Assembly (NCBI GenBank): GCA_934502885.1
Contig: CAKSUT010000012.1
Location: 5,983 to 69,982 of the forward strand
Reading direction: 5' to 3'
DNA from: an uncultured Eubacteriales bacterium
GTDB taxonomy: Bacteria > Bacillota > Clostridia > Oscillospirales > CAG-382
Length of the DNA stretch: 64,000 nt
The notes below the pieces were generated by a model. The model was given only the letters and a program-made list of their open reading frames with translations, did not search any database and was not told the DNA's origin. The position numbers and the translations under genes were made by a program. Of this stretch, positions 25,442-34,224 are shown one piece after another (position 1 is the stretch's first letter; the number at the start of each line of letters is the position of its first letter).

Positions 25442-26315
25442 CGAAACAAGGCTTGAAAAAGATTCGGGAAAATGGGTTGAGGGCGGCGCGCTGTATGTTG
25501 TCGCAACACCTATAGGTAATCTTTCCGACATATCGGAGCGTGCTCTTTCCGTGCTTCGTGAAGTTGACTTCATAGCGGCGGAGGACACACGTGTAAGCGG
25601 AAAGCTTTTATCTCTCCTTCTGAACGGGGTAAAGAAGAGTATTTTAAACTATTTTGAGCACAACAAGGGCGTAATGGGTGAAAAGGTTATCGAACGTCTC
25701 TTGCGCGGAGAAAGCTGTGCCCTCGTCACCGATGCCGGAACACCGGCTGTTTCCGACCCCGGCGAGGATCTTGTAATGCTCGCGCATGAAAAAAGAATAA
25801 AGGTCGTTCCGATTCCTGGGTGCTGCGCCGCAGTGACCGCGCTGAGCGCCTCCGGTATGCCGTCGGTAAGGTTTGCATTCGAGGGTTTTCTTCCGCATAA
25901 CAGCAAGGAAAGAAACGGGCGTTTAGAGGAATGTGCTTCCGAAAAACGGACAATGATATTCTATGAGGCTCCTCACCGCATTGCAAAAACGCTCGCCGAA
26001 ATGAAGGAATATTTCGGTGACAGGCGGCTTTTCATCGCTCGTGAACTTACAAAACTCAACGAAGAGCTTTATACTACCACTCTTTCCGAAGCACTTGCAG
26101 AATTTGAGAAAAGAGAACCGAAAGGAGAGTTCGTTCTCGTCATCGAAGGCAAAAAGGAAGATGCCGAAGATGCTTTTTGGAAGAGTATGTCGGTTGCGGA
26201 ACACGTTGATTTCTACACCGAAAAGGGGCTTTCCTCAATGGATGCCATTAAGCAAACGGCGAAAGACAGAGGAGTCGCAAAAAACCAAATATATAAGGCC
26301 GTAATGAAAAAGTAA
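25434..26315 (+). CDS. rsmI: 16S rRNA (cytidine1402-2'-O)-methyltransferase
   Basis: Methylates the ribose of C1402 in the ribosomal P site. The 293 residues match the TP_methylase fold of RsmI: LYVVATPIGNLSDISERAL (about 18-36), EDTRVSGKLL, a SAM loop in LVTDAGTPAVSDPG, and IFYEAPHRI. The C-terminal small domain ends with a helix-rich region (VAKNQIYKAVMK). Start is a TTG with GGAG 8 bases upstream, overlapping the end of the preceding methyltransferase gene. Confidence 0.95.
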   Translation: MDNETRLEKDSGKWVEGGALYVVATPIGNLSDISERALSVLREVDFIAAEDTRVSGKLLSLLLNGVKKSILNYFEHNKGVMGEKVIERLLRGESCALVTDAGTPAVSDPGEDLVMLAHEKRIKVVPIPGCCAAVTALSASGMPSVRFAFEGFLPHNSKERNGRLEECASEKRTMIFYEAPHRIAKTLAEMKEYFGDRRLFIARELTKLNEELYTTTLSEALAEFEKREPKGEFVLVIEGKKEDAEDAFWKSMSVAEHVDFYTEKGLSSMDAIKQTAKDRGVAKNQIYKAVMKK

Positions 26316-26336
26316 AAATATATAAATATTTAATAC

Positions 26337-26365
26337 TTGACAAAATTATGATTTTCATTTATAAT
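26337..26365 (+). promoter_or_regulatory. acpP promoter
   Basis: TTGACA (26337-26342), 17-base spacer, TATAAT (26360-26365): full consensus, followed by a leader of about 115 bases. Confidence 0.92.
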
Positions 26366-26488
26366 AAGGCGACGAATGTGGAATGTGATACGGAGCTCCT
26401 CCGCAATTCGGACGATGTCGGCGTACTCTTTGTCGGCACAATACATAACAAACGATTATCTCAATTTTTATTACAGGAGGTTTTTATA

Positions 26489-26716
26489 ATGGTAATCGAT
26501 AAGGTAAAGAGCATTCTTGCGAAGCATCTCGGCATCAATGCGGCAAACATTGCGGACGACGCTCTCGTTCTCGAGGATCTCGGCGCAAATTCGCTTGACG
26601 TTGTCGAAATGGCGATGTCTATTGAGGATGAACTCGGCGTGTGCATTCCCGATGAGGATGTTATAAATCTTCGTACCGTAAAGGACATTGCGGACTATAT
26701 CGAAAACAATATGTAA
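26489..26716 (+). CDS. acpP: Acyl carrier protein
   Basis: Carries acyl chains in fatty-acid synthesis on a phosphopantetheine arm. The 75-residue acidic four-helix protein has the attachment Ser35 in GANSLDVVEM; most ACPs have Asp before the Ser, here Asn. AGGAGG lies 8-9 bases before the ATG. It stands alone, not in a fab cluster, behind its own strong promoter, and ends at a terminator 62 bases downstream. Confidence 0.95.
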   Translation: MVIDKVKSILAKHLGINAANIADDALVLEDLGANSLDVVEMAMSIEDELGVCIPDEDVINLRTVKDIADYIENNM

Positions 26717-26777
26717 TTATTTTAGAGTACCGCCCTGCGGCACTTTGACTGCATTTTTCGCAGTGAATACTTTTGAT

Positions 26778-26819
26778 GCGGGGAGGGCTGCCAAGTAACA
26801 GACTTCCTCGCTCTTTTTT
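26778..26819 (+). terminator. Intrinsic terminator after acpP
   Basis: GCGGGGAGG (26778-26786) pairs with CTTCCTCGC (26803-26811) using two G-T pairs; TCTTTTTT follows. It could also be an attenuator of nifS, but it is close enough to serve acpP. Confidence 0.75.
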
Positions 26820-26927
26820 GGTATTAACGCAGCTAAGATAACTGCGCTGATATATATTACAAACATTTTACGTACAGACTGCGGCTTTTCCCCGCTTTGT
26901 GTACAAGAAAGAAAAAGGAGAAAAATC

Positions 26928-28100
26928 ATGGAAAAAAGAACGGTCTACGCCGACAACGCCGCAACCACACGGGTTAGTCCCGAGGTTGTAACGGCAATGC
27001 TTCCGTACTTCACCGAAGTGTACGGAAATCCCTCAAGCCTTCACACTGTAGGTCAGGTTGCCAAGGAAGCTATAGACGCTTCGAGAAAAAAGATTGCCGA
27101 TATTCTCGGCTGTGCGCCGGAAGAGGTATTTTTCACATCGTGCGGCACGGAATCGGACAACTGGGCAATTAAGGGGACTGTCGGCGCAAAAATCAAAGAC
27201 GGAAAAAAGCACATCATCACAACAAAGATCGAGCATCACGCTGTTCTTCATACTTGCGAGGCACTTGCAAAGCAGGGCTGTGAAGTGACGTATCTTGACG
27301 TTGACAAGTACGGCAAGGTAAATCCTGCGGACGTTGAAAAGGCGATTCGTCCCGACACGGCAATAGTTGCGGTTATGTACGCAAACAACGAGGTCGGCAC
27401 AATCGAACCCGTGAAGGAGATTGCGGACATTTGCCGCGCTCACGGAGTAACATTCTTCACGGATGCCGTACAGGCGGCTGGCGCGCTCTCCATAAACGTA
27501 AAGGAAATCGGTTGTGATATGCTTTCCGCATCGGGTCATAAGCTTCATGCTCCCAAGGGCATTGGAATTCTCTACGTCAAGAAAGGAACACGTCTTACAA
27601 ATCTCATCGACGGCGGCGGTCAGGAGCGTTCAAAGCGTTCAGGAACCGAAAACATTCCGGAAATCGTTGGACTTGCCAAGGCATTTGAGCTTTCGAGAGA
27701 GAACATGAAAAACAACGATGCGCTCGCAGCAAAGAGAGACCGTTTGATAAAAGAGATCCTTACAATCCCGGATTCCTTCCTCACAGGTCATCCCACAGAC
27801 AGACTTCCCGGAAACGCAAGCTTTGTCTTCAAGTACATCGAGGGTGAGAGTCTTCTCCTGCTTCTCGATCTTGCCGGCATTTGCGTTTCGACAGGTTCGG
27901 CTTGTTCTTCAAAATCGCTTGAGCCGTCTCATGTTCTTCTCTCGCTCGGAATACCGCACGAAATCGCTCACGGTTCTCTCCGAGTAACAATAGGTCACGA
28001 CACAACGGATGAAGAAATCGACTACATCATCGAAAATGTAAAGCGTGTGGTCGCAAGACTCAGAGAGATGTCGCCGATTTACCCGGGAAACAAGATTTGA
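26928..28100 (+). CDS. nifS: Cysteine desulfurase
   Basis: PLP enzyme that takes sulfur from cysteine for Fe-S cluster assembly and tRNA thiolation. Over 390 residues it shows the PLP Lys in SASGHKLHAPKG (about 205) and the sulfur-accepting Cys loop STGSACSSKSLEPSH (about 325-339). The loop length and operon with nifU and mnmA fit the IscS/NifS group I type of Clostridia. ATG with AAGGAG 7-8 bases upstream. No clear promoter was found between the acpP terminator and this start. Confidence 0.96.
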   Translation: MEKRTVYADNAATTRVSPEVVTAMLPYFTEVYGNPSSLHTVGQVAKEAIDASRKKIADILGCAPEEVFFTSCGTESDNWAIKGTVGAKIKDGKKHIITTKIEHHAVLHTCEALAKQGCEVTYLDVDKYGKVNPADVEKAIRPDTAIVAVMYANNEVGTIEPVKEIADICRAHGVTFFTDAVQAAGALSINVKEIGCDMLSASGHKLHAPKGIGILYVKKGTRLTNLIDGGGQERSKRSGTENIPEIVGLAKAFELSRENMKNNDALAAKRDRLIKEILTIPDSFLTGHPTDRLPGNASFVFKYIEGESLLLLLDLAGICVSTGSACSSKSLEPSHVLLSLGIPHEIAHGSLRVTIGHDTTDEEIDYIIENVKRVVARLREMSPIYPGNKI

Positions 28101-28132
28101 ACTGTGGCAGGAAAAGAAAGGTAGGATAAACT

Positions 28133-28606
28133 ATGTTATACTCAAAGAAAGTAATGGAGCATTTCTCCAACCCCAGAAATGTGGGTGAAATAGAAAATGC
28201 CGACGGTGTGGGCGAAGTAGGAAACGCAACCTGCGGCGATATAATGAAGATTTATCTCAAAATAGACAATGATATTATAACCGACGTTAAGTTTCAGACC
28301 TTCGGATGCGGTGCGGCAATCGCAACCTCGTCCATGGCAACCGAGCTTATAAAGGGCAAGCCGGTTGAAGAGGCACTTTCGCTCACTAACAAAGCGGTTA
28401 TCGAAGCTCTCGACGGACTTCCTCCAGTTAAGGTTCACTGCTCGGTTCTTGCTGAAGAAGCGGTTAAGGCGGCAATAGTCGATTATTACAAGAAAATCGG
28501 CAGAAGCACCGATGGTATTGAGCTTTGCGACGGCTGCTGCAATGCCTGCTCCCATGCCGAGGAACACGGTCATGCTCACGACCACAACCACGGTTCTGAG
28601 GAGTAA
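28133..28606 (+). CDS. nifU: Fe-S cluster scaffold protein (IscU/NifU N-type) with Cys/His-rich tail
   Basis: Scaffold on which [2Fe-2S] clusters are built with sulfur from NifS. Cluster ligands are C34 (NATCGD), C59 (GCGAAIA) and C103 (KVHCSVLAEEA). After the normal end of the fold (about 125) there is an extra tail with C132, C135, C136 and C139 and six His in the last 17 residues (HAEEHGHAHDHNHG), a likely metal-binding appendix. Second gene of nifS-nifU-mnmA; ATG 32 bases after nifS with GGTAGGA upstream. Confidence 0.95.
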   Translation: MLYSKKVMEHFSNPRNVGEIENADGVGEVGNATCGDIMKIYLKIDNDIITDVKFQTFGCGAAIATSSMATELIKGKPVEEALSLTNKAVIEALDGLPPVKVHCSVLAEEAVKAAIVDYYKKIGRSTDGIELCDGCCNACSHAEEHGHAHDHNHGSEE

Positions 28607-28609
28607 ATC

Positions 28610-29692
28610 ATGGGAGATAAGATACTTGTCGGAATGTCCGGCGGTGTTGACAGCTCCGTTGCGGTAAATGTGCTTCGGTCGAGAGGCTTTTCGCCGATAG
28701 GTATGTACCTCGATATGAAACACGGAAATGATGAAGCTCCGGTGAGAATCGCCTCCGAAAGCGACGCAAACAGCAACGAAGATCTGCTCTCAGCTCTCCA
28801 ATGCGCCGAAAAGAACAGTGTTGAGCTTTACAAAATGGGCTGCGAAGAAATTTTCCGAAAGTGCGTTATAAAGTATTTTACGGAAGAATATCTCGCCGGA
28901 AGAACCCCAAATCCCTGTACCGTCTGCAACAGAACGGTAAAGTTCGAGAGACTCCTTGCTGCGGCGGATATGCTCGGGTGCAAAAAGGTCGCAACAGGTC
29001 ACTATGCACGGATAGCCGCAGACGAAGTGACCGGTCGGTTCTATGTCAAAAAAGGACTCGACCCGAGAAAAGATCAGAGCTATATGCTTTGGAAGCTCTC
29101 TCAGGCACAGTTGTCAAGACTTATTTTCCCCCTCGGAGATCACGTAAAGACCGATGTGTTCAAAACTGCGGAGAAAGAGGGATACATTGCGGCTGACAGA
29201 GATGAAAGTCTTGACATATGCTTTTTGCCGGACGGCGTAAGCTATCCCGAATTTATAGAAGAGCGTTTCGGAAAATGCCCGGAGGGTGACTTCATCTCTC
29301 CCGACGGAGAGGTTTGCGGTCGTCACAAGGGGATTATACACTATACCGTCGGTCAGAGAAAAGGACTTGGCGTCGCACTCGGAGAGCCTGTGTTTATACT
29401 TCGCATTGACAAAGAGACAAACAGAATCTACCTCGGAAAAAAATCCGATGAAGGTACGGACACCTTCAATGCGGACGGCATAAACTTTATGAAGCTGTCC
29501 TCTTCCGAGAGTTTTGCGGGCGAATTTGACGTAAAAATCCGCTATGCGGCGTCCCCGGTCAAAGCGCACGTTTCGTTTGAAAACGGCATTCTCACTGTGA
29601 CGACAGCCGAAAAAGTGCGTGCCGTGACGCCCGGTCAGTCGTTGGTTGCCTATGACGGCGATGACGTTATGTTCGGTGCGGTAATAAGGTAA
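28610..29692 (+). CDS. mnmA: tRNA-specific 2-thiouridylase
   Basis: Adenylates and thiolates U34 of Lys, Glu and Gln tRNAs using sulfur relayed from the desulfurase. The PP-loop is GMSGGVDSSVA (8-18); the catalytic cysteines are in NPCTVCN (about 101-107) and LDICFLPDG (about 203-211). 360 residues is typical. It starts 4 bases after nifU with GAGGAG upstream, so nifS, nifU and mnmA form one sulfur-transfer operon. Confidence 0.97.
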   Translation: MGDKILVGMSGGVDSSVAVNVLRSRGFSPIGMYLDMKHGNDEAPVRIASESDANSNEDLLSALQCAEKNSVELYKMGCEEIFRKCVIKYFTEEYLAGRTPNPCTVCNRTVKFERLLAAADMLGCKKVATGHYARIAADEVTGRFYVKKGLDPRKDQSYMLWKLSQAQLSRLIFPLGDHVKTDVFKTAEKEGYIAADRDESLDICFLPDGVSYPEFIEERFGKCPEGDFISPDGEVCGRHKGIIHYTVGQRKGLGVALGEPVFILRIDKETNRIYLGKKSDEGTDTFNADGINFMKLSSSESFAGEFDVKIRYAASPVKAHVSFENGILTVTTAEKVRAVTPGQSLVAYDGDDVMFGAVIR

Positions 29693-29719
29693 GGCTATCA
29701 ATCGAAAGGAGTTTTTGTT

Positions 29720-30073
29720 ATGGCATTCTTTGACGATCTTCAGAGGTCCGTGCAGAAATATGCAAAAATTATCGGCGAAAAGGCAGAGAATATCGCGGAC
29801 GTATCGACAAACAAAATCAACCTTTACTCTCAGAAGGACAAGATTTCAAAGCTTTACAAAAAGCTCGGTCAATACGTGTATGAAAACAGAAATACTCTCG
29901 GCGAAAACGAGATTGGCTCGATTATACGCGAAATCGACGAAGAGTATGCCGTTCTTCGAACTCTTGAAAACGATTCCGCTAAAAACGAGAAGCCGAAGTA
30001 TAAAAAATGTGCGTGCGGATACGATGTCCGCAGTACCTTCAGCTACTGCCCCAAATGCGGACGAAAACTCTGA
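29720..30073 (+). CDS. Small coiled-coil protein with C-terminal zinc ribbon
   Basis: A 117-residue protein: helical N-terminal two thirds (about 1-85, charged, coiled-coil-like) and a four-Cys zinc ribbon at the end (KKCACGYDVR...YCPKCGRKL). No signal peptide. Function unknown; similar small zinc-ribbon proteins are common in Firmicutes. ATG with AAAGGAG 8 bases upstream, 27 bases after mnmA, so probably in the same operon. Confidence 0.75.
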   Translation: MAFFDDLQRSVQKYAKIIGEKAENIADVSTNKINLYSQKDKISKLYKKLGQYVYENRNTLGENEIGSIIREIDEEYAVLRTLENDSAKNEKPKYKKCACGYDVRSTFSYCPKCGRKL

Positions 30074-30093
30074 TTAAGTAAAAATGTTCACCG

Positions 30094-30124
30094 ATACGGC
30101 ATAAGCACCTTGCCTATGCCGTAT
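30094..30124 (+). repeat. Stem-loop between the zinc-ribbon gene and the ABC-F gene
   Basis: ATACGGCATA (30094-30103) pairs with TATGCCGTAT (30115-30124), 11-base loop. Only two T follow, so termination would be weak; it may end the nifS operon. Confidence 0.4.
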
Positions 30125-30163
30125 TTGAGTGTGTCCCCCTAAATAATAGAATGAGGTGTTATT

Positions 30164-32095
30164 TTGATTATTCTCAACTGCTCGGCGCTCACCGTCGCTT
30201 TCGGAACGGATGTGATACTCGATAAGGTTTCTTTTTCGGTCAACGACGGCGACAAACTCGGCGTTGTGGGAGTAAACGGCGCGGGAAAGTCAATGCTTTT
30301 AAAGTCTCTGTGCGGCATTGTGACTCCGGAGTCCGGAAACGTATATCTTGCCAAAGACACACGTATCGCATATCTTGCGCAGAATGCCGGATTTGAGTCG
30401 GAACAGTCGATATACGACGAAATGCTCGACGCCTTCCCTGCTCTTGTCGAGGAGGAGAAGAGGCTTTCGGAGCTTGAGGTCGAAATGCAGAAAGATCTTC
30501 CGAGCGACAGTCATATGCGCATTGTGAGTGAGTATACGTCTCTCGAGGAGAAGTTCCGCAAAAACGGCGGTTACGATTACAAGAGCCGCATACGCAGTAT
30601 GCTGTGCGCACTTGGCTTTGACGATAAACGTCAAAAGGACTGCGTCAATACGTTTTCCGGCGGTCAGAAGACGAGAATCGCGCTTGCAAAAGTGCTTCTC
30701 GGTGCGCCGGATATCCTTATGCTCGATGAACCGACCAACCACCTTGACATAGAGAGCGTTGAGTGGCTCGAAGATTATCTCAAGGGTTACGGCAAGACTC
30801 TTATTGTTATATCCCACGACCGATACTTTCTTGACAAAATCACCTCAAAAACGCTTGAAGTCGAAAACAAAGAGGTAAAGCTCTACCCCGTTTCGTATTC
30901 CGGCTACGTAAAGCGCAAGGAAGAGGACAGAAAGAACGATGAAAAGCACTATATGCTTCAGAAGAAGGAGATTGAGCGTCTCGAGGCGTTTATCGAAAAT
31001 CAGCGCCGCTGGAACCGAGAACGCAACATCATAGCCGCCGAGAGCCGCATGAAGGCTATCGACAGAATGGAAAAGGTCGAAAAGCCGAAAAATCTTCCGG
31101 ACAGAGTTTCGTTCAACTTTACGTCGGGAAAATATGTGCTTTTGTCCGACAGACTGCTTGAAGTAAAAGGTCTTGCGAAGTCGTTCCCTCCGAAAAAACT
31201 GTTCAATGACGTAAGCTTTGTTGTGCGTGCCGGAGACAGACTGTTTATAAGCGGTGCGAACGGCGTCGGAAAGTCCACTCTACTGAAGATACTCAGCGGC
31301 AAAATGAAAGCGGACAACGGTGTATTTGAGTATGTAAAAGGAGTCAGAATCGGCTATTATGATCAGGAAAACCAAGGTCTGTCGCCGGAAAACACCGTTC
31401 TCGATGAGCTTTGGAACGCATATCCGGACAAAAAGCAGTCGGAAATACGCGGAGTTCTTGCGCGCTTTCTTTTCAAAGCCGACGATGTTTTCAAACAGGT
31501 TTCCGTACTCTCCGGCGGCGAAAAGGCACGCCTCACCTTCGCAAAGCTCATGCTCGACGAGCTGAATCTTCTCATTCTTGACGAGCCGACAAACCACCTC
31601 GATGCCTCAAGCAGAGAGGTTCTCGAGGATGCTCTTATAAACTACGACGGCACGCTTATTGCGGTTTCTCACGACAGATACTTCATCAAGAAGCTTGCAA
31701 CGCGAATTTTTGACATTTCTCCGGACGGCTGTACCGACTACAACGGCGGTTATGAAGCGTTCAGCGAATACAAAAGGAACCGTACCGCAGGAGAACGTTT
31801 GTCAGTGGAAACAGACACATCCGACGCTTTCGACAAGGGCGGAAAAGCGGATTATCTGAAGAGCAAAGAAGAGAAGAGCCGAAAGCGCAAGCTTGAAAAC
31901 AGAATAGCAAAGCTTGAAGAGCAGATTTCCGAGATTGAGGTGCGTATGCGGAACATAGACGCAGAACTTGAAAAGTACGCTTCGGATTATCAGAAGACAT
32001 CGGAGCTTTTCGGCGAGTCCGAAGAGCTTTCCGCAAAACTTGCCGAACTTTACGACGAATGGGACAAAGCTTCGGTGGAAAACGCGCAAACGTAA
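30164..32095 (+). CDS. ABC-F family ATPase (ribosome-associated type)
   Basis: Two ABC cassettes on one chain without membrane segments, the ABC-F layout of translation factors and ribosome-protection proteins. Walker A GVNGAGKSML and GANGVGKSTL; signatures FSGGQKTRIALAK and LSGGEKARLTFAK; Walker B LMLDEPTNHLD and LILDEPTNHLD. The P-site-tRNA interaction linker lies at about 240-325 (rich in Lys, Arg and Glu), and a coiled-coil tail covers about 560-640. Subtype (YdiF, YheS or EttA-like) not decided. Start is a TTG with GAGGTG 5 bases upstream. 643 residues. Confidence 0.9.
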   Translation: MIILNCSALTVAFGTDVILDKVSFSVNDGDKLGVVGVNGAGKSMLLKSLCGIVTPESGNVYLAKDTRIAYLAQNAGFESEQSIYDEMLDAFPALVEEEKRLSELEVEMQKDLPSDSHMRIVSEYTSLEEKFRKNGGYDYKSRIRSMLCALGFDDKRQKDCVNTFSGGQKTRIALAKVLLGAPDILMLDEPTNHLDIESVEWLEDYLKGYGKTLIVISHDRYFLDKITSKTLEVENKEVKLYPVSYSGYVKRKEEDRKNDEKHYMLQKKEIERLEAFIENQRRWNRERNIIAAESRMKAIDRMEKVEKPKNLPDRVSFNFTSGKYVLLSDRLLEVKGLAKSFPPKKLFNDVSFVVRAGDRLFISGANGVGKSTLLKILSGKMKADNGVFEYVKGVRIGYYDQENQGLSPENTVLDELWNAYPDKKQSEIRGVLARFLFKADDVFKQVSVLSGGEKARLTFAKLMLDELNLLILDEPTNHLDASSREVLEDALINYDGTLIAVSHDRYFIKKLATRIFDISPDGCTDYNGGYEAFSEYKRNRTAGERLSVETDTSDAFDKGGKADYLKSKEEKSRKRKLENRIAKLEEQISEIEVRMRNIDAELEKYASDYQKTSELFGESEELSAKLAELYDEWDKASVENAQT

Positions 32096-32192
32096 GAATA
32101 ACAAACCGCAAAGGGTGAATTGTCGTGGGTTTGTGCAATCGGTCATGATTTGTAACAAAAATATTAAATGCGCATATTTTTGAAAAAAACTC

Positions 32193-32221
32193 TTGACAAA
32201 TCACTCCTTTTGTGGTATCAT
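32193..32221 (+). promoter_or_regulatory. Promoter of the Gly-Arg-His tRNA operon
   Basis: TTGACA (32193-32198), 17-base spacer, TATCAT (32216-32221). The stretch between it and the first tRNA holds an 8-bp hairpin (AAATCACA...TGTGGTTT). Confidence 0.85.
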
Positions 32222-32303
32222 ATATGAGCGGTTGCGAGAGACGGCAAAATCACAAGATGTTTTCTGTGGTTTGGTGCTTCTTTTTCGGCTTAACTTAATA
32301 TTT

Positions 32304-32377
<74 letters not shown>

Positions 32378-32383
32378 ATCCAT

Positions 32384-32460
32384 GTGCCTTTAGCTCAGCT
32401 GGATAGAGCAACTGCCTTCTAAGCAGTAGGTCGGGGGTTCGAGTCCCTCAAGGCACGCCA
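32384..32460 (+). tRNA. tRNA-Arg (anticodon TCT)
   Basis: 77 bases including encoded CCA; acceptor GTGCCTT/AAGGCAC, anticodon loop CTTCTAA, D-loop AGCTGGATA. Confidence 0.97.
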
Positions 32461-32469
32461 CTTTTTTAT

Positions 32470-32547
32470 GGTGGGATTAGCTCAGCTGGTTAGAGCGCCA
32501 GGTTGTGGCCCTGGAGGTCGTCGGTTCGATCCCGATATCTCACCCCA
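32470..32547 (+). tRNA. tRNA-His (anticodon GTG)
   Basis: Anticodon loop TTGTGGC; acceptor GTGGGAT/ATCTCAC; discriminator C73 followed by encoded CCA. The base before the acceptor stem (32470) is G, the encoded G-1 that pairs with C73 and marks tRNA-His. Confidence 0.97.
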
Positions 32548-32553
32548 TTATTT

Positions 32554-32580
32554 CCTGTTGCAGTAGCGGCAGGATTTTTT
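32554..32580 (+). terminator. Terminator of the tRNA operon
   Basis: CCTGTTGC (32554-32561) pairs with GCGGCAGG (32566-32573) with two G-T pairs, then A and six T. Confidence 0.75.
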
Positions 32581-32708
32581 ATTGCCGTCCGGTCTTCGCG
32601 GAAATGTATATTTTCCCATTTTCGGGACAAGCTCTATCGTGGTTCCGTGCATAACGAATGTTTAAGACGTTATTTTTTTAACACAATGTAAAAATAAAAC
32701 AACAGCTC

Positions 32709-32737
32709 TTGAAAATGGAAGAAATGTGTGGTATACT
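32709..32737 (+). promoter_or_regulatory. pgk promoter
   Basis: TTGAAA (32709-32714), 17-base spacer, TATACT (32732-32737), 76 bases before pgk. Confidence 0.85.
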
Positions 32738-32813
32738 GTATATGTGAGAGTTTGTGCGATACAACTTTCAAATCCATGTTACAAATAAATATCTATAGAG
32801 AGGTGCAGAAAAA

Positions 32814-34115
32814 ATGATGCTTAACAAAAAATCGGTTGAGGATATTGAATTCAAGGGCAAGAGAGTTCTTGTAAGATGCGACTTCAACGTCCCCATGAAA
32901 GACGGCGTTATCACAAGCGACAAGAGAATAATCGGTGCACTCCCCACCATCAAGTATCTCCTTGACGGCGGCGCGAAGGTAATTCTTTGCTCTCATATGG
33001 GCAAGCCTCACGCGATATTCACAGAGGGCTTCGGTCTTGACAAGAAGGAAAAGAAGAAGGTTGAGGAGCTTCCCGAGGCAGAAAGAGAAGCGGCTAAGGC
33101 AGAGCTTATCGAAAAGGCTAAGAAGAACGACCCCGTAAAGTTCACTCTTCGTCCCGTTGCCGACAGACTCAACGAGCTTCTTGACGGCAAGGTAACTTTC
33201 GCGACCGATATCATCGGTCCTGATGCAAAGGCTAAGATTGCCGCTCTCAAGGACGGCGAAGCGGTTCTTCTCGAAAACGTTCGTTTCGACGCAAGAGAAA
33301 CTAAGAATGATCCCTCCCTTTCCAAGGAGTTTGCATCTCTTTGCGATATCTATGTAAACGATGCTTTCGGTTCCGCTCACAGAGCACACTGCTCCACAGC
33401 AGGCGTTACCGAGTTCGTTGACACCGCTGTTTGCGGATTCCTCATTCAGAAAGAGATCACCGTTATGGGCGAAGCTCTTGCAAATCCGAAGCGTCCGTTC
33501 GTTGCAATTCTCGGCGGCGCAAAGGTTTCCGACAAGATCGGCGTTATCGAGAACCTTATCGACAAGGTTGATACGCTCATCATCGGCGGCGGTATGGCAT
33601 ACACCTTCATGAAGTCCATGGGCAACTCCATCGGTACTTCCATCTGCGAGGACGACAAGCTTGATCTTGCAAGCGAGCTTATGGCTAAGGCAAGAGCAAA
33701 GGGCGTATCATTCATAATCCCCGTTGACAACGTTATAGGACGCGAATACAACGAGAATACAGCATTCATGAGAATTTACTCCGACGCTATTCCTGACGGT
33801 TGGATGGGTCTTGATATCGGTAAGACAACACAAGAGCTTTTCGCTAAGACAATCGAAGGCGCAGGCACTGTTGTTTGGAACGGTCCTATGGGCGTTTCCG
33901 AGTGGGAAAACTTCGCAAACGGTACAATCGCAGTTGCTACTGCCGTGGCAAACAGCGGTGCAGTATCGATAATCGGCGGCGGTGACTCTGCGGCCGCAAT
34001 CGAGAAGCTCGGTTTCGCCGACAAGATGACTCACATCTCCACCGGCGGCGGCGCATCTCTCGAATTCCTCGAAGGCAAGGAACTCCCCGGCATAGCTTGC
34101 CTCAACAACAAATAA
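32814..34115 (+). CDS. pgk: Phosphoglycerate kinase with a charged insertion
   Basis: Glycolytic enzyme making ATP from 1,3-bisphosphoglycerate. Family motifs are clear: VLVRCDFNVP (18-27), NDAFGSAHRAHCS, ILGGAKVSDKI, IGGGDSAAA. At 433 residues it is longer than the usual ~395. The surplus is a Lys/Glu-rich, probably helical segment at about 66-110, between LCSHMGKP and LRPVADRL, where most bacterial enzymes have about ten residues. GAGGTG lies 8 bases before the ATG. Codons look like those of a highly expressed gene. tpiA follows after a hairpin-bearing gap of 109 bases. Confidence 0.97.
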   Translation: MMLNKKSVEDIEFKGKRVLVRCDFNVPMKDGVITSDKRIIGALPTIKYLLDGGAKVILCSHMGKPHAIFTEGFGLDKKEKKKVEELPEAEREAAKAELIEKAKKNDPVKFTLRPVADRLNELLDGKVTFATDIIGPDAKAKIAALKDGEAVLLENVRFDARETKNDPSLSKEFASLCDIYVNDAFGSAHRAHCSTAGVTEFVDTAVCGFLIQKEITVMGEALANPKRPFVAILGGAKVSDKIGVIENLIDKVDTLIIGGGMAYTFMKSMGNSIGTSICEDDKLDLASELMAKARAKGVSFIIPVDNVIGREYNENTAFMRIYSDAIPDGWMGLDIGKTTQELFAKTIEGAGTVVWNGPMGVSEWENFANGTIAVATAVANSGAVSIIGGGDSAAAIEKLGFADKMTHISTGGGASLEFLEGKELPGIACLNNK

Positions 34116-34127
34116 TTATATAATGCG

Positions 34128-34174
34128 GTACGGGACTCACATGGGTATAAACTCACAATGAGTTCCGTACTTTT
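34128..34174 (+). repeat. Stem-loop between pgk and tpiA
   Basis: GTACGGGACTCA (34128-34139) pairs with TGAGTTCCGTAC (34159-34170), 12 bp with one G-T pair and a 19-base loop; only four T follow. Partial terminator or mRNA processing element. Confidence 0.55.
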
Positions 34175-34224
34175 GCAAGTCAACTCTAAGGACAACGTTT
34201 GAAACGTTTGAAAGGAATTTGGTT

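Noticed and set aside
26717..26927. Cys T-box, Cys-rich leader peptide or 70-codon minus-strand gene before nifS
   Set aside because: No T-box core, no Cys run in any short ORF; the minus-strand ORF has no ribosome site and runs over the acpP terminator.
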